A stretch of DNA of 7,270 bases from JAACPR01 sp964598245 (GTDB lineage: Bacteria > Patescibacteriota > Minisyncoccia > Phycocordibacterales > JAACPR01). The DNA is taken from contig CAZRAX010000028.1 in assembly GCA_964598245.1 (NCBI GenBank), positions 1 to 7,270 of the forward strand, read 5' to 3'. A program made the position numbers and the translations under genes. A model generated the notes under the pieces. It did no database searches, was not told the origin of the DNA, and saw only the letters and a list, made by a program, of their open reading frames with translations. Position 1 is the first letter of the stretch; each line of letters opens with the position of its first letter. Below, piece by piece: positions 1 to 5,928 of the stretch.

Positions 1-592
1 TTCTTTTTATCAGAGTAACTTGAGGATAATAAATTAATCCATAAATTTCATCTTTCGCCAGATAATTTATATAATCAAATTCGATATCATTTTCATTTTG
101 AAAATTTTCCGGTAGTTGAACTTTTCCGTAAAGTTTTATTTGGTCACCAGTTTTGTATTGAGGAAAGTGATTTATAACAACAATAATTTTTTCATTTGTT
201 TTAATTTTTCTCTCAATAAGATTGTCCTGATTTTTAATGATGATTTCCTCAACCAAAATTTTTAGTCTGGAGTTGAGCGAGCGGATGTCTATTTCACCAA
301 CAACCTGACCAATAATTTCAACTTTTTGGTTTTCCAAAGGGGGGATCTTGGGTTGATATTTTAAAAAATAAATTCTCCAACAAGTGAGACAAAAAAATAT
401 CAAAAAAATTAAAAATAAAAATAAAATCTGCTTCTGTTTATTTTTTAAAGTTTTTAGTAAAAGAAAGTTGGTTAGTAGAAAAATTATTAATATTAGGAAA
501 ATTATAAAATAAAAATTTATTGAAAAAAAACTATTTAAAAAAACTGCGGAGATTATTCCAAATACAAAAAAATGAATAAAATATTTTTTCAC
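1..592 (-). CDS. comEC: ComEC/Rec2-type DNA uptake channel, N-terminal part (runs off left edge)
   Basis: The frame is open from a GTG start at 592 to the window edge (197 residues, partial). A TGA stop sits directly upstream in frame and there is no ATG in the frame, so GTG is the best start; I see no Shine-Dalgarno. Residues about 5-20, 25-46 and 55-76 are hydrophobic segments. They are followed by a beta-rich soluble stretch with the ComEC N-terminal (DUF4131, OB-like) pattern: 'IIGQVVGEI' near residue 93, 'TGDQIKLYGKV' near 148, and the hallmark 'FDYINYLAKDEIYGLIY' at 172-188. In known systems ComEC is the inner-membrane channel that carries single-stranded DNA into the cytoplasm during natural transformation. 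The channel ('Competence') domain would lie off the window. The gene follows RNase HI by 39 nt on the same strand, probably as one transcript. Whether it also has a C-terminal hydrolase domain cannot be seen; a separate one is encoded at 2917-3870. Confidence 0.85.
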   Translation of the reverse strand, partial: MKKYFIHFFVFGIISAVFLNSFFSINFYFIIFLILIIFLLTNFLLLKTLKNKQKQILFLFLIFLIFFCLTCWRIYFLKYQPKIPPLENQKVEIIGQVVGEIDIRSLNSRLKILVEEIIIKNQDNLIERKIKTNEKIIVVINHFPQYKTGDQIKLYGKVQLPENFQNENDIEFDYINYLAKDEIYGLIYYPQVTLIKR

Positions 593-631
593 TCATTTAA
601 TTTATAAAAAAGATATGAAATTTTAATAAAA

Positions 632-1345
632 TTATTTTAAGCCCCAATTTTTAATGATTTCTTCTTGGTCTTCTTTAGAAATAGCTTTTCTGAAGCGAGC
701 ATTACTTTGACCATCAACTCTATCTTTACAATCTTGCCAACTGTGATGAATTTTCACTTTATTATCAACTAAACTAATATAGGAATGGGCTTTTTGTTTT
801 TTTCGATCTTCTTGAGATGGGGAAACTTGTTCTTTTGTTGGTTGGGATAGATTTACTGGATATTCTTTGATGCTACCTCTAAATAGATTTATCTCTTCAT
901 TATCAGCAAAACAAGTAGCAAGTTCGTCCACTCTTTCATTGGCTGGGTGTCCTGAATGACCTTTGACTTTGAACCACTCAATTTCTTTATTTTGGCTAAT
1001 CGCCATTAATTCCTGCCACAAATCTTTGTTCAAGACTGCACCACCTGAGGCAGTTTTCCATCCTTTATTATTCCAACCAAAAACCCACTTGGTAATACCA
1101 TTAATCAAATATTCAGAATCTGTAAAAATTTTAATTTGATTTTCACCAGATATTTTTTTAAGTGCTTCTATTGTAGCAGTTAGTTCCATTCTGTTATTTG
1201 TGGTTTTGTCATTTCTGCCTGCGATTTCTTCAACATCATGACCTTTTAAAATGATGGCTGCCCACCCACCAGGACCAGGATTACCTCTGCTGGCACCGTC
1301 TGTATAAATGATAATTTTATTATTCATATTTTTTGATTTTAACAT
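632..1345 (-). CDS. rnhA: Ribonuclease HI with C-terminal viroplasmin-like domain
   Basis: RNase HI cleaves the RNA strand of RNA-DNA hybrids (R-loops, primer remnants) in the cytoplasm. Numbered from the ATG at 1345, the catalytic carboxylates are D16 (in 'YTDGASRGNPG'), E54 ('NNRMEL'), D76 ('FTDSEY') and D140 ('NERVDEL'); the flexible-loop His is H130 in 'VKGHSGHP'. All are present, so the enzyme should be active. The basic 'KWVFGWNNKGWKT' stretch (86-98) matches the handle region of E. coli RNase HI. The protein is 237 aa against about 155 for E. coli. After a polar linker (about 157-187), residues 188-235 form an extra domain ('SYISL...HHSWQDCKDRV.G...ARFRKA') like the viroplasmin/hybrid-binding domain normally N-terminal in RNase H1. 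An internal ATG at 1327 (MNNKIIIYTDG) fits family N-termini better. However, a -10-like hexamer 7 nt before 1345 favours the longer form. The gene lies upstream of comEC on the same strand. Confidence 0.95.
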   Translation of the reverse strand: MLKSKNMNNKIIIYTDGASRGNPGPGGWAAIILKGHDVEEIAGRNDKTTNNRMELTATIEALKKISGENQIKIFTDSEYLINGITKWVFGWNNKGWKTASGGAVLNKDLWQELMAISQNKEIEWFKVKGHSGHPANERVDELATCFADNEEINLFRGSIKEYPVNLSQPTKEQVSPSQEDRKKQKAHSYISLVDNKVKIHHSWQDCKDRVDGQSNARFRKAISKEDQEEIIKNWGLK

Positions 1346-1352
1346 AATTTTT

Positions 1353-1358
1353 ATTATC
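1353..1358 (-). promoter_or_regulatory. Possible -10 element (GATAAT) for rnhA
   Basis: On the minus strand GATAAT lies 7 nt before the ATG at 1345, so transcription from it would start about at the start codon (leaderless). I see no convincing -35, only T-rich sequence. It lies downstream of the 1394-1425 terminator, where a new promoter would be needed. Confidence 0.35.
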
Positions 1359-1393
1359 AGCCGATTTTTTTAAAAAAGGGATTTTTTATAATG

Positions 1394-1425
1394 AAAAAAG
1401 CCCCAGCGCTTATGCACTGGGGCTT
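1394..1425 (-). terminator. Rho-independent terminator of the PLP decarboxylase gene
   Basis: On the minus strand an 11-bp stem (AGCCCCAGTGC / GCGCTGGGGCT, one G-U pair in RNA) closes on a 4-nt ATAA loop. It is followed by an uninterrupted run of T (the A run at 1394-1399 on the plus strand). It starts about 13 nt after the decarboxylase stop. The GC-rich stem stands out in this AT-rich region. It separates the decarboxylase from rnhA-comEC. Confidence 0.9.
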
Positions 1426-1437
1426 GGAAAGAGTTTT

Positions 1438-2832
1438 TTATCGGTAAGCTTCTTGCGAAATTTTCTGATTTCTGATGACAAAAATCTCTTTGTTCAAATC
1501 GCACAATGTTGCGTCGAGATCGTCGACTCTTTCTTCGCGTCTGATTTGAACCACTGTGGCGTCATCCCGCATTAAAAGAATTTGCGGTTTCAAGCCACTG
1601 TTATAATTGTCACCCATTGCTATGGCGTGGGCACCAGTGTCTTGAATGACAACAAAGTCACCCCACGTCATTTGTGGGAGATCTCTTTGATTTGCAAACC
1701 GCCCATTATTTTCACAAAGGGAGTCGCAGACACTGACGTTTTCTCTAATTTTTATATCACAGTTATGTCCGTACTGTGAAATTACATCAATGTGGTGATA
1801 CCCGTCACCCTCGAATCCATAAAGTTTGGGGCGTGGGTTAGCGTTAGTATCAACATCAAGTCCAATGATGGTTTGATATTTTTCATATTTTCCACGGACT
1901 TTGGACACTAAAACCCCGTTGGGGCCAGTGATGTAACGACCACATTCCATGTTGAAATCTGGATTCCAGCCATATTTTTGACCAAATTCATCAAAAATTC
2001 TTTTGGCCCAAGACCCCAATTCTGCAATTGGGAATTCTTTCTGATTTGGCTTGTATGGAATTCCAATCCCGCCACCCATATTAATGAATTGCATTTTGAT
2101 CCCAAGTTCTTGGTGAATAATCTCGGAAACTTCCAAGAGCATTTGGATAGTTTCTTGAATATATCCAATGTTGAGACAATTGCTAGCAATCATCGTATGG
2201 ATACCAAAATATTTGGCACCTAATTTTTGAGCCCGTTTGTAGGCATCAAGAATTTTTTCGTGAGGGACACCGTATTTTTGTCCTTCTGGGTCTCCGAATT
2301 TCGCAGCTGTTGAACCACTACTACGACGAGGTCCGGGATTGTATCGAAAGCAAATTGTTTCTGGCAATTTACCATTATTCAAATCTGCGACCATTTCAAT
2401 CATCGAAATATCATCGATGTTTATAATAACTGGTACACCACCGCGATCTATCCTGAGTGCCTCGGCGAAACTTTTTTTAGATGTATTGTTCGCGCTGAAC
2501 ATTATCTTGGCATTACAAAGCCGTTCTCGCTCATTGGGAAAAACGAGTTTGTGTCCCTTGATAACATCTTCTGCCATTCTTAATTCGTGAATGGAAGAAC
2601 AGTCAAACCCAAAACCATTTCGATGTAAAATTTCCAAAATGGCTGGTGTTGGTGTTGCTTTGACTGCAAAGAATTCCATAAAACCAGGAACTCCCTTGAA
2701 TGCCTCAAAAAGTTTGTGACATGTTAATTCAATTCCAATTTCATCTATGAGATGAAAAGGACCATTGAATTTTTGGTGAAGTTTTGCGGCAATTGGCCAC
2801 AAGCGTCTTTTGAATCCATCTGATATTGGCAT
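1438..2832 (-). CDS. Fold-type III PLP-dependent amino acid decarboxylase (LysA/ornithine decarboxylase superfamily)
   Basis: The 464-aa protein has the alanine-racemase-like barrel plus C-terminal beta domain of group IV decarboxylases (diaminopimelate, ornithine, arginine). The PLP-binding lysine is K58 in 'FFAVKATPTP', the phosphate-binding glycine loop is 'NMGGGIGIPY' (251-260), E296 of 'ECGRYITGP' should contact the pyridine nitrogen, and 'GDFVVIQDTGAHAIAMGDNYNS' (391-412) matches the C-terminal LysA motif GAY...YN. Three sites are odd. The His-x-His-x-Gly-Ser motif reads 'GIHTMIAS' (210-217), so the ring-stacking His is M214. The catalytic-Cys loop reads 'VCDSLCEN' (368-375), nearer to the CDGLD of ornithine decarboxylases than to the CES.D of LysA. 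'YNSGLKP' lacks the usual Arg residues. The likely reaction is decarboxylation of a basic amino acid to lysine or a polyamine precursor, but the substrate is uncertain, so I give no symbol. It is a single-gene unit with an SD at 2838-2844 and a terminator at 1394-1425. Confidence 0.88.
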   Translation of the reverse strand: MPISDGFKRRLWPIAAKLHQKFNGPFHLIDEIGIELTCHKLFEAFKGVPGFMEFFAVKATPTPAILEILHRNGFGFDCSSIHELRMAEDVIKGHKLVFPNERERLCNAKIMFSANNTSKKSFAEALRIDRGGVPVIINIDDISMIEMVADLNNGKLPETICFRYNPGPRRSSGSTAAKFGDPEGQKYGVPHEKILDAYKRAQKLGAKYFGIHTMIASNCLNIGYIQETIQMLLEVSEIIHQELGIKMQFINMGGGIGIPYKPNQKEFPIAELGSWAKRIFDEFGQKYGWNPDFNMECGRYITGPNGVLVSKVRGKYEKYQTIIGLDVDTNANPRPKLYGFEGDGYHHIDVISQYGHNCDIKIRENVSVCDSLCENNGRFANQRDLPQMTWGDFVVIQDTGAHAIAMGDNYNSGLKPQILLMRDDATVVQIRREERVDDLDATLCDLNKEIFVIRNQKISQEAYR

Positions 2833-2837
2833 TTTAA

Positions 2838-2844
2838 CCCTTTC
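2838..2844 (-). promoter_or_regulatory. Shine-Dalgarno-like site (GAAAGGG) of the decarboxylase
   Basis: On the minus strand GAAAGGG lies 5 nt (TTAAA) before the ATG at 2832, which fixes that start. It is the only clear Shine-Dalgarno-like site I find in this window. I could not identify a convincing promoter for this gene in 2845-2916. Confidence 0.6.
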
Positions 2845-2897
2845 TATTTTTTTGTTTGTTAAGAACTAGGAAGACTCTTTTTTCTAATTAATAAGAC

Positions 2898-2903
2898 TAT
2901 AAT
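2898..2903 (+). promoter_or_regulatory. Consensus -10 (TATAAT) before the ComEC-type hydrolase gene
   Basis: A perfect TATAAT lies 13 nt before the ATG at 2917. The expected -35 position (about 2875-2880, CTCTTT) is weak. A start site near 2910 would give a leader of about 7 nt if 2917 is the start, or about 60 nt if the internal ATG at 2971 is used. Confidence 0.4.
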
Positions 2904-2916
2904 TTTTTTCTAAAAG

Positions 2917-3870
2917 ATGCAATTTTTTATTTTATTAAAATTTTATCTTGTTTTGTTAGCATTAAAATTAATGAATCGATTTTCAAAAATTCTTTTTTTT
3001 GTTTTGACGCTTATTTTTTTAATTTCTTCTTTTTTAATTTTTAAAATTTTTCTCGATTTAGAAAATAGAAATTATTTAAAAATTATTTTCCTTGATGTTG
3101 GGCAAGGAGATTCTATTTTTATTGAAACGCCGAGTGGTTTTCAAACTATTGTTGATGGTGGCCCAAACTCTGTAGTTATCAGATCATTATCAAAATTTCT
3201 ACCTTTCTATGACCGCCAGATTGATTTCTTAATCGCAAGCCATTCAGACAGTGACCATGTTGCTGGTTTTGTTGAATTAATTAAAAGATTTAAAATTAAT
3301 TTTTACGGTCAAAATTTTATTAAAGATGGTGATAGTCTTAATCAAGAAATTTTAAATTTAATTAATCAGAAAGAAATTGACCAATATTATTTAGGATCAG
3401 GTGACAAAATTATTTTAGATCAAAACAAAAATATTTATTTAGAAATTTTATGGCCTCCTTCAGATCATCAAGAAAAAGATAATAATGATAATTCTCTAGT
3501 GATAAGAATTGTTTATGATCAAATAAAAGTTTTATTAACAGGAGATATTTCTGTTGAAATTGAGAATAAATTGGTTAATTTTTATTCAAATAAAAACCAA
3601 ATAGATTCTTTAAAATCAGAGATTTTAAAAGCTGGGCATCATGGTTCTAAAACTTCAACATCAAAAGAGTTTTTAGATGTGGTTAATCCAAATTATATAA
3701 TTATTTCAGCAGGCAAAGACAATAGGTTCGGGCATCCTCATCAGGATGTTTTAGATAGAATAAATAATTATAAAAATGATTCCAAAAGAGAAATAGAAAT
3801 ATTAGAAACATCTATTGATGGATCTATTTATTTTCAAAGCGACGGTAGGGAAGTTTGGTTAGTTGACTAA
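2917..3870 (+). CDS. Membrane-anchored ComEC-type metallo-beta-lactamase-fold hydrolase
   Basis: This 317-aa protein is equivalent to the C-terminal hydrolase domain of ComEC, here as a separate gene. Residues about 22-46 form one hydrophobic anchor; the rest is soluble and probably extracytoplasmic. Motifs in order are 'FLDVGQGDS' (58-66), 'VDGGP' (79-83), the metal-binding 'SHSDSDHVAG' (108-117, with H109, D111, D113 and H114), 'NDNSLVIRI' (190-198), 'LLTGDI' (206-211), 'LKAGHHGSKTST' (237-248) and a late 'GHPH'. All expected ligands are visible. In ComEC proteins this domain is thought to degrade the non-transported strand during DNA uptake; that role is inferred here. Residue 19 (ATG at 2971, MNRFSK) gives a more typical N-terminus. 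The TATAAT at 2898 supports the longer form, which has a longer hydrophobic leader. The stop abuts the rpmB stop on the other strand with no base between. Confidence 0.9.
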   Translation: MQFFILLKFYLVLLALKLMNRFSKILFFVLTLIFLISSFLIFKIFLDLENRNYLKIIFLDVGQGDSIFIETPSGFQTIVDGGPNSVVIRSLSKFLPFYDRQIDFLIASHSDSDHVAGFVELIKRFKINFYGQNFIKDGDSLNQEILNLINQKEIDQYYLGSGDKIILDQNKNIYLEILWPPSDHQEKDNNDNSLVIRIVYDQIKVLLTGDISVEIENKLVNFYSNKNQIDSLKSEILKAGHHGSKTSTSKEFLDVVNPNYIIISAGKDNRFGHPHQDVLDRINNYKNDSKREIEILETSIDGSIYFQSDGREVWLVD

Positions 3871-4116
3871 CTATTTAATTAGCCCAGCCTTTTTTAGAGT
3901 TTTGTAAGCACCATTTTTATTGATTGTTTTGATTGCTTTGGCTGAAACATTAATAGTTACTTTTTTATTAATTTCTGGAACAAAAATAGTTTTCTTTTGT
4001 AAATTGACTTGTCTTCTTTTTTTACCTCCTGGATTGAATTGAGTAGCACGCGTACGGTTTGAATATTGACCGCCGACTTGTGATTTTTTTCCTGTTATTT
4101 GACATGTTTTTGTCAT
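3871..4116 (-). CDS. rpmB: 50S ribosomal protein bL28
   Basis: The 81-aa basic protein is a structural component of the large ribosomal subunit. The N-terminus 'MTKTCQITGKKSQVGGQYSNR' has the conserved C-x-[VI]-T-G-K start of bL28, then 'VNLQKKTIFVPEINKKVTINVSAKAIKTINKNG', matching the family core V.L.VSAKA...I.K.G. Length is normal (about 60-80 aa). Only one Cys (C5) is present, so this is the zinc-free form. The start at 4116 is the family start; there is no Shine-Dalgarno. It is a single gene with its own promoter at 4134-4161. It is convergent with, and exactly abuts, the hydrolase gene, and is divergent from the M50 protease gene. Confidence 0.96.
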   Translation of the reverse strand: MTKTCQITGKKSQVGGQYSNRTRATQFNPGGKKRRQVNLQKKTIFVPEINKKVTINVSAKAIKTINKNGAYKTLKKAGLIK

Positions 4117-4133
4117 AATTTGTTTGTTTGGAC

Positions 4134-4161
4134 ATAATATCAGATCTTTTTATATTGTAAA
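4134..4161 (-). promoter_or_regulatory. Promoter of rpmB
   Basis: On the minus strand TTTACA (4156-4161) is followed by a 16-nt spacer and TATTAT (4134-4139), both close to sigma-70 consensus. The start site would be near 4127, giving a leader of about 10 nt without a Shine-Dalgarno. It shares the 98-bp divergent gap with the M50 protease promoter, and the two do not overlap. Confidence 0.55.
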
Positions 4162-4175
4162 GAGAATATTTTGGG

Positions 4176-4204
4176 TTGTGAATAATAAGATAAATGTGTA
4201 GAAT
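4176..4204 (+). promoter_or_regulatory. Promoter of the M50 protease gene
   Basis: TTGTGA (4176-4181), a 17-nt spacer and TAGAAT (4199-4204) match sigma-70 spacing. The start site would fall about 4211, only about 4 nt before the ATG at 4215, so the message would be leaderless or nearly so. Confidence 0.5.
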
Positions 4205-4214
4205 AGATTGAATT

Positions 4215-4838
4215 ATGGATGTAACTATATTTTTTTCAATTGCAATCTTGATTATGTCAGTCGTTATTCACGAAGTTGCTCATGGTTATGCAGCTTTGTG
4301 GCTGGGTGATGTGACAGCAAAATATGCCGGTCGTTTAACCCTTAACCCGATAAAACACCTTGATCTTTTTGGTTCAATTATTTTACCTGGCTTATTAATT
4401 CTATTAAAAAGTGGTTTTATTATTGGGTGGGCAAAACCAGTTCCTTATAATCCATATAATCTAAAGAATCAGAGATGGGGGGAACTGATTGTTGCAATTG
4501 CTGGTCCTATCTCAAATATAATCATTGCTTTATTTTTTGGTTTGATTATTAGGTTTGCTAATCTGTTGTCTTTATCTGAATCTTTTGTCATTATCTCTGG
4601 GATTGTTGTTTTCATAAATTTATTATTGGCCATTTTCAATTTAATGCCAATTCCACCACTTGATGGTTCAAAAATACTTTTTGCATTACTTCCGCCAGAA
4701 AAAAGCCAATCTTTTAGAATTTTTATGGAAAAATATAGCTTATTTTTTCTAATTATTTTTATTTTCTTCTTTTTCCCGGTTGTTCTTAATTTAATAAACT
4801 TTTTTGCTTTTCTAATTATTGGTATTAATTTCTTCTAA
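4215..4838 (+). CDS. Site-2 protease family (peptidase M50) integral membrane protein
   Basis: The 207-aa protein is very hydrophobic, with about five or six membrane segments. The zinc site is visible: 'HEVAHG' (19-24, HExxH with catalytic E20) in the first helix and 'NLMPIPPLDG' (142-151, with D150 as third ligand). Also present are the family motifs 'GRLTLNPIKHLD' (39-50), 'GWAKPVPYN' (71-79) and 'AGPISN' (96-101). This is the compact M50 group without a PDZ domain. Such enzymes cut substrates inside the cytoplasmic membrane; the substrate here is unknown. Length agrees with the family (about 200-220 aa). No Shine-Dalgarno precedes the ATG at 4215, and the promoter is nearly on top of it. 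The gene ends 47 nt before rpsL. A weak GCTTT/AAAGC hairpin (4847-4861) followed by CTTTTG might end its transcript. Confidence 0.93.
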   Translation: MDVTIFFSIAILIMSVVIHEVAHGYAALWLGDVTAKYAGRLTLNPIKHLDLFGSIILPGLLILLKSGFIIGWAKPVPYNPYNLKNQRWGELIVAIAGPISNIIIALFFGLIIRFANLLSLSESFVIISGIVVFINLLLAIFNLMPIPPLDGSKILFALLPPEKSQSFRIFMEKYSLFFLIIFIFFFFPVVLNLINFFAFLIIGINFF

Positions 4839-4844
4839 AAATCC

Positions 4845-4873
4845 TTGCTTTTTATCAAAGCTTTTGTTACATT
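4845..4873 (+). promoter_or_regulatory. str operon promoter (before rpsL)
   Basis: TTGCTT (4845-4850), a 17-nt spacer and TACATT (4868-4873), the latter preceded by an extended -10 TGT (4865-4867). The start site would be about 4880, leaving about 6 nt of leader before the ATG at 4886. There is no Shine-Dalgarno. The same words (TTGCTTTT, TTACATTAT, TACATTAT) recur before fusA. Confidence 0.6.
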
Positions 4874-4885
4874 ATCGTCTACATT

Positions 4886-5302
4886 ATGCCAACAATAAAT
4901 CAATTGGTAAAAAAGGGAAGAAAAAAAACAACTCGCAAATCAAAAGCGGTTGCTTTGACTCGTGGTTTTAATTCTGAAAAGAACAAACCAACTTTTTATA
5001 ATTCTCCATTCAAAAGAGGTGTCTGTACAAAAGTTACAACTAAAACTCCTAGAAAACCTAACTCAGCTGTTCGTAAGGTTGCTAGAGTTCGTTTAACAAA
5101 TGGAATGGAGGTAACAGCGTATATCCCTGGAATGGGCCATAACCTACAAGAGCACTCTGTTGTAGTACTTCGTGGAGGTCGTGTAAAGGATGTTAACATT
5201 CGTTATACAATTGTTCGGGGTGTTCTGGACGCTGAAGGTGTGCAAAACAGAAATAATTCTCGCTCAAGATATGGATCTAAAAAACCCAAGAAAGATAAAT
5301 AA
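4886..5302 (+). CDS. rpsL: 30S ribosomal protein uS12
   Basis: uS12 lies at the decoding centre of the small subunit and controls tRNA selection accuracy. The sequence is unmistakable: 'MPTINQLVKKGR' start, 'KRGVCTKV' (43-50), 'GHNLQEHSVVVLRGGRVKD' (84-102), and 'RSRYGSKKPK' near the end. At 138 aa it is the long form with the extra 'RGFNSEKNKPTFYNSPF' segment (26-42), as in Bacillus. Two departures concern functional sites. The first Lys of the usual 'TPKKPNS' is Arg (R56, equivalent to E. coli mature K42), a position where substitution gives streptomycin resistance. The usual 'VKDLPGVRY' loop reads 'VKDVNIRY', one residue shorter and without the Pro-Gly; K101 and D102 (K87 and D88 equivalents, D88 being the RimO target) are kept. 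It is the first gene of the str operon, 18 nt before rpsG. Confidence 0.98.
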   Translation: MPTINQLVKKGRKKTTRKSKAVALTRGFNSEKNKPTFYNSPFKRGVCTKVTTKTPRKPNSAVRKVARVRLTNGMEVTAYIPGMGHNLQEHSVVVLRGGRVKDVNIRYTIVRGVLDAEGVQNRNNSRSRYGSKKPKKDK

Positions 5303-5320
5303 TATTTAAATAATTAAGAA

Positions 5321-5791
5321 ATGAGAAGAGCAGTAAAAAATAGAAATATTGTAAAAGCAGATGATAGATACAACTCATTAAAAGTTGCTAAATTTATTAA
5401 TCATTTGATGTATGATGGTAAAAAATCAACTGCCACAAAAGTTGTTTATGATGCTTTTGAAATTGTTAAAGAAAAAGAAAAAGTTGAAAATCCTTTAGAG
5501 GTTTTTGAAACTGCTTTGAAAAATGTTGCTCCAATGGTAGAAGTCCGTTCTCGTCGTGTTGGGGGTGCTAATTATCAAGTTCCTCGTGAAGTTCGTCCCG
5601 AAAGGAGAGCTTATTTAGGAATGTCTTGGCTTTTGAATGCAGCAAGATCTAAAAAAGGTAAAGAGATGAGTCAGAGATTAGCAGAAGAAATTATTCTGGC
5701 TTCAAAAGGTGAAGGTGAAGCAGTTAGAAAAAGAGAAAACACTCATAAAATGGCTGAGGCTAACAAAGCTTTTGCTCATTTTGCTTGGTAA
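5321..5791 (+). CDS. rpsG: 30S ribosomal protein uS7
   Basis: uS7 nucleates assembly of the 30S head by binding 16S rRNA and lies near the E site. The protein is 156 aa, the normal length. Its core 'VEVRSRRVGGANYQVPREVRPERR' region (73-96) and the C-terminal 'KRENTHKMAEANKAFAHFAW' are highly conserved. The start MRRAVKNRN is 18 nt after the rpsL stop. No Shine-Dalgarno is present (AATTAAGAA precedes the ATG), so translation probably depends on coupling to rpsL or on another initiation route. The stop is followed within 3 nt by the long palindrome described at 5794-5928, which probably ends most of the rpsL-rpsG transcript. Confidence 0.98.
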   Translation: MRRAVKNRNIVKADDRYNSLKVAKFINHLMYDGKKSTATKVVYDAFEIVKEKEKVENPLEVFETALKNVAPMVEVRSRRVGGANYQVPREVRPERRAYLGMSWLLNAARSKKGKEMSQRLAEEIILASKGEGEAVRKRENTHKMAEANKAFAHFAW

Positions 5792-5793
5792 TC

Positions 5794-5928
5794 ACCAACA
5801 TCAAACCACCCACAAACATTATCTCTCTCGTTCCAGTCCTCGACACTGCTTATGTCAAGACATAAAGTCATTGACAACGCAGGTCTGCGGAGGAACTCGA
5901 TAGAAAATGTTTGTGGGTGGTTTTTGGT
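5794..5928 (+). repeat. Large palindromic element after rpsG: candidate structured RNA, long-loop terminator or MITE-like insertion
   Basis: AAACCACCCACAAACATT at 5803-5820 is the exact reverse complement of 5906-5923: an 18-bp perfect stem enclosing 85 nt. ACCAA (5794-5798) can extend it with TTGGT (5924-5928) across a 4-nt bulge. Inside, pairing continues imperfectly (5822-5834 with 5892-5904). CTGC (5846-5849) can pair with GCAG (5879-5882), next to a small hairpin TTATGTC/GACATAA (5850-5856, 5859-5865). An alternative pairing is TGTCAA (5853-5858) with TTGACA (5871-5876). By hand count the core 5826-5900 is about half G+C, much richer than the surroundings. The 3' arm runs into TTTTT (5921-5925), so it could act as a terminator with an unusually large structured loop. 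Identity is unknown; I do not match it to a known RNA family. Confidence 0.75.

Noticed and set aside
1582..2590. Open frames of 65-93 aa on both strands inside 1438-2832
   Set aside because: They lie wholly within the decarboxylase gene in other frames, show no family motifs, and have no promoter or SD of their own.
4996..5199. 67-aa minus-strand frame inside rpsL
   Set aside because: Antisense shadow of a strongly conserved ribosomal gene; no recognisable protein features.
5709..5903. 64-aa frame running from rpsG into the palindrome
   Set aside because: It begins within rpsG out of frame, its second half is the structured repeat region, and its composition is unlike a real protein.
5794..5928. 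tRNA, tmRNA or RNase P RNA
   Set aside because: No T-loop (TTCGA...), CCA end, acceptor/anticodon arrangement, tag ORF or RNase P core motifs are visible.
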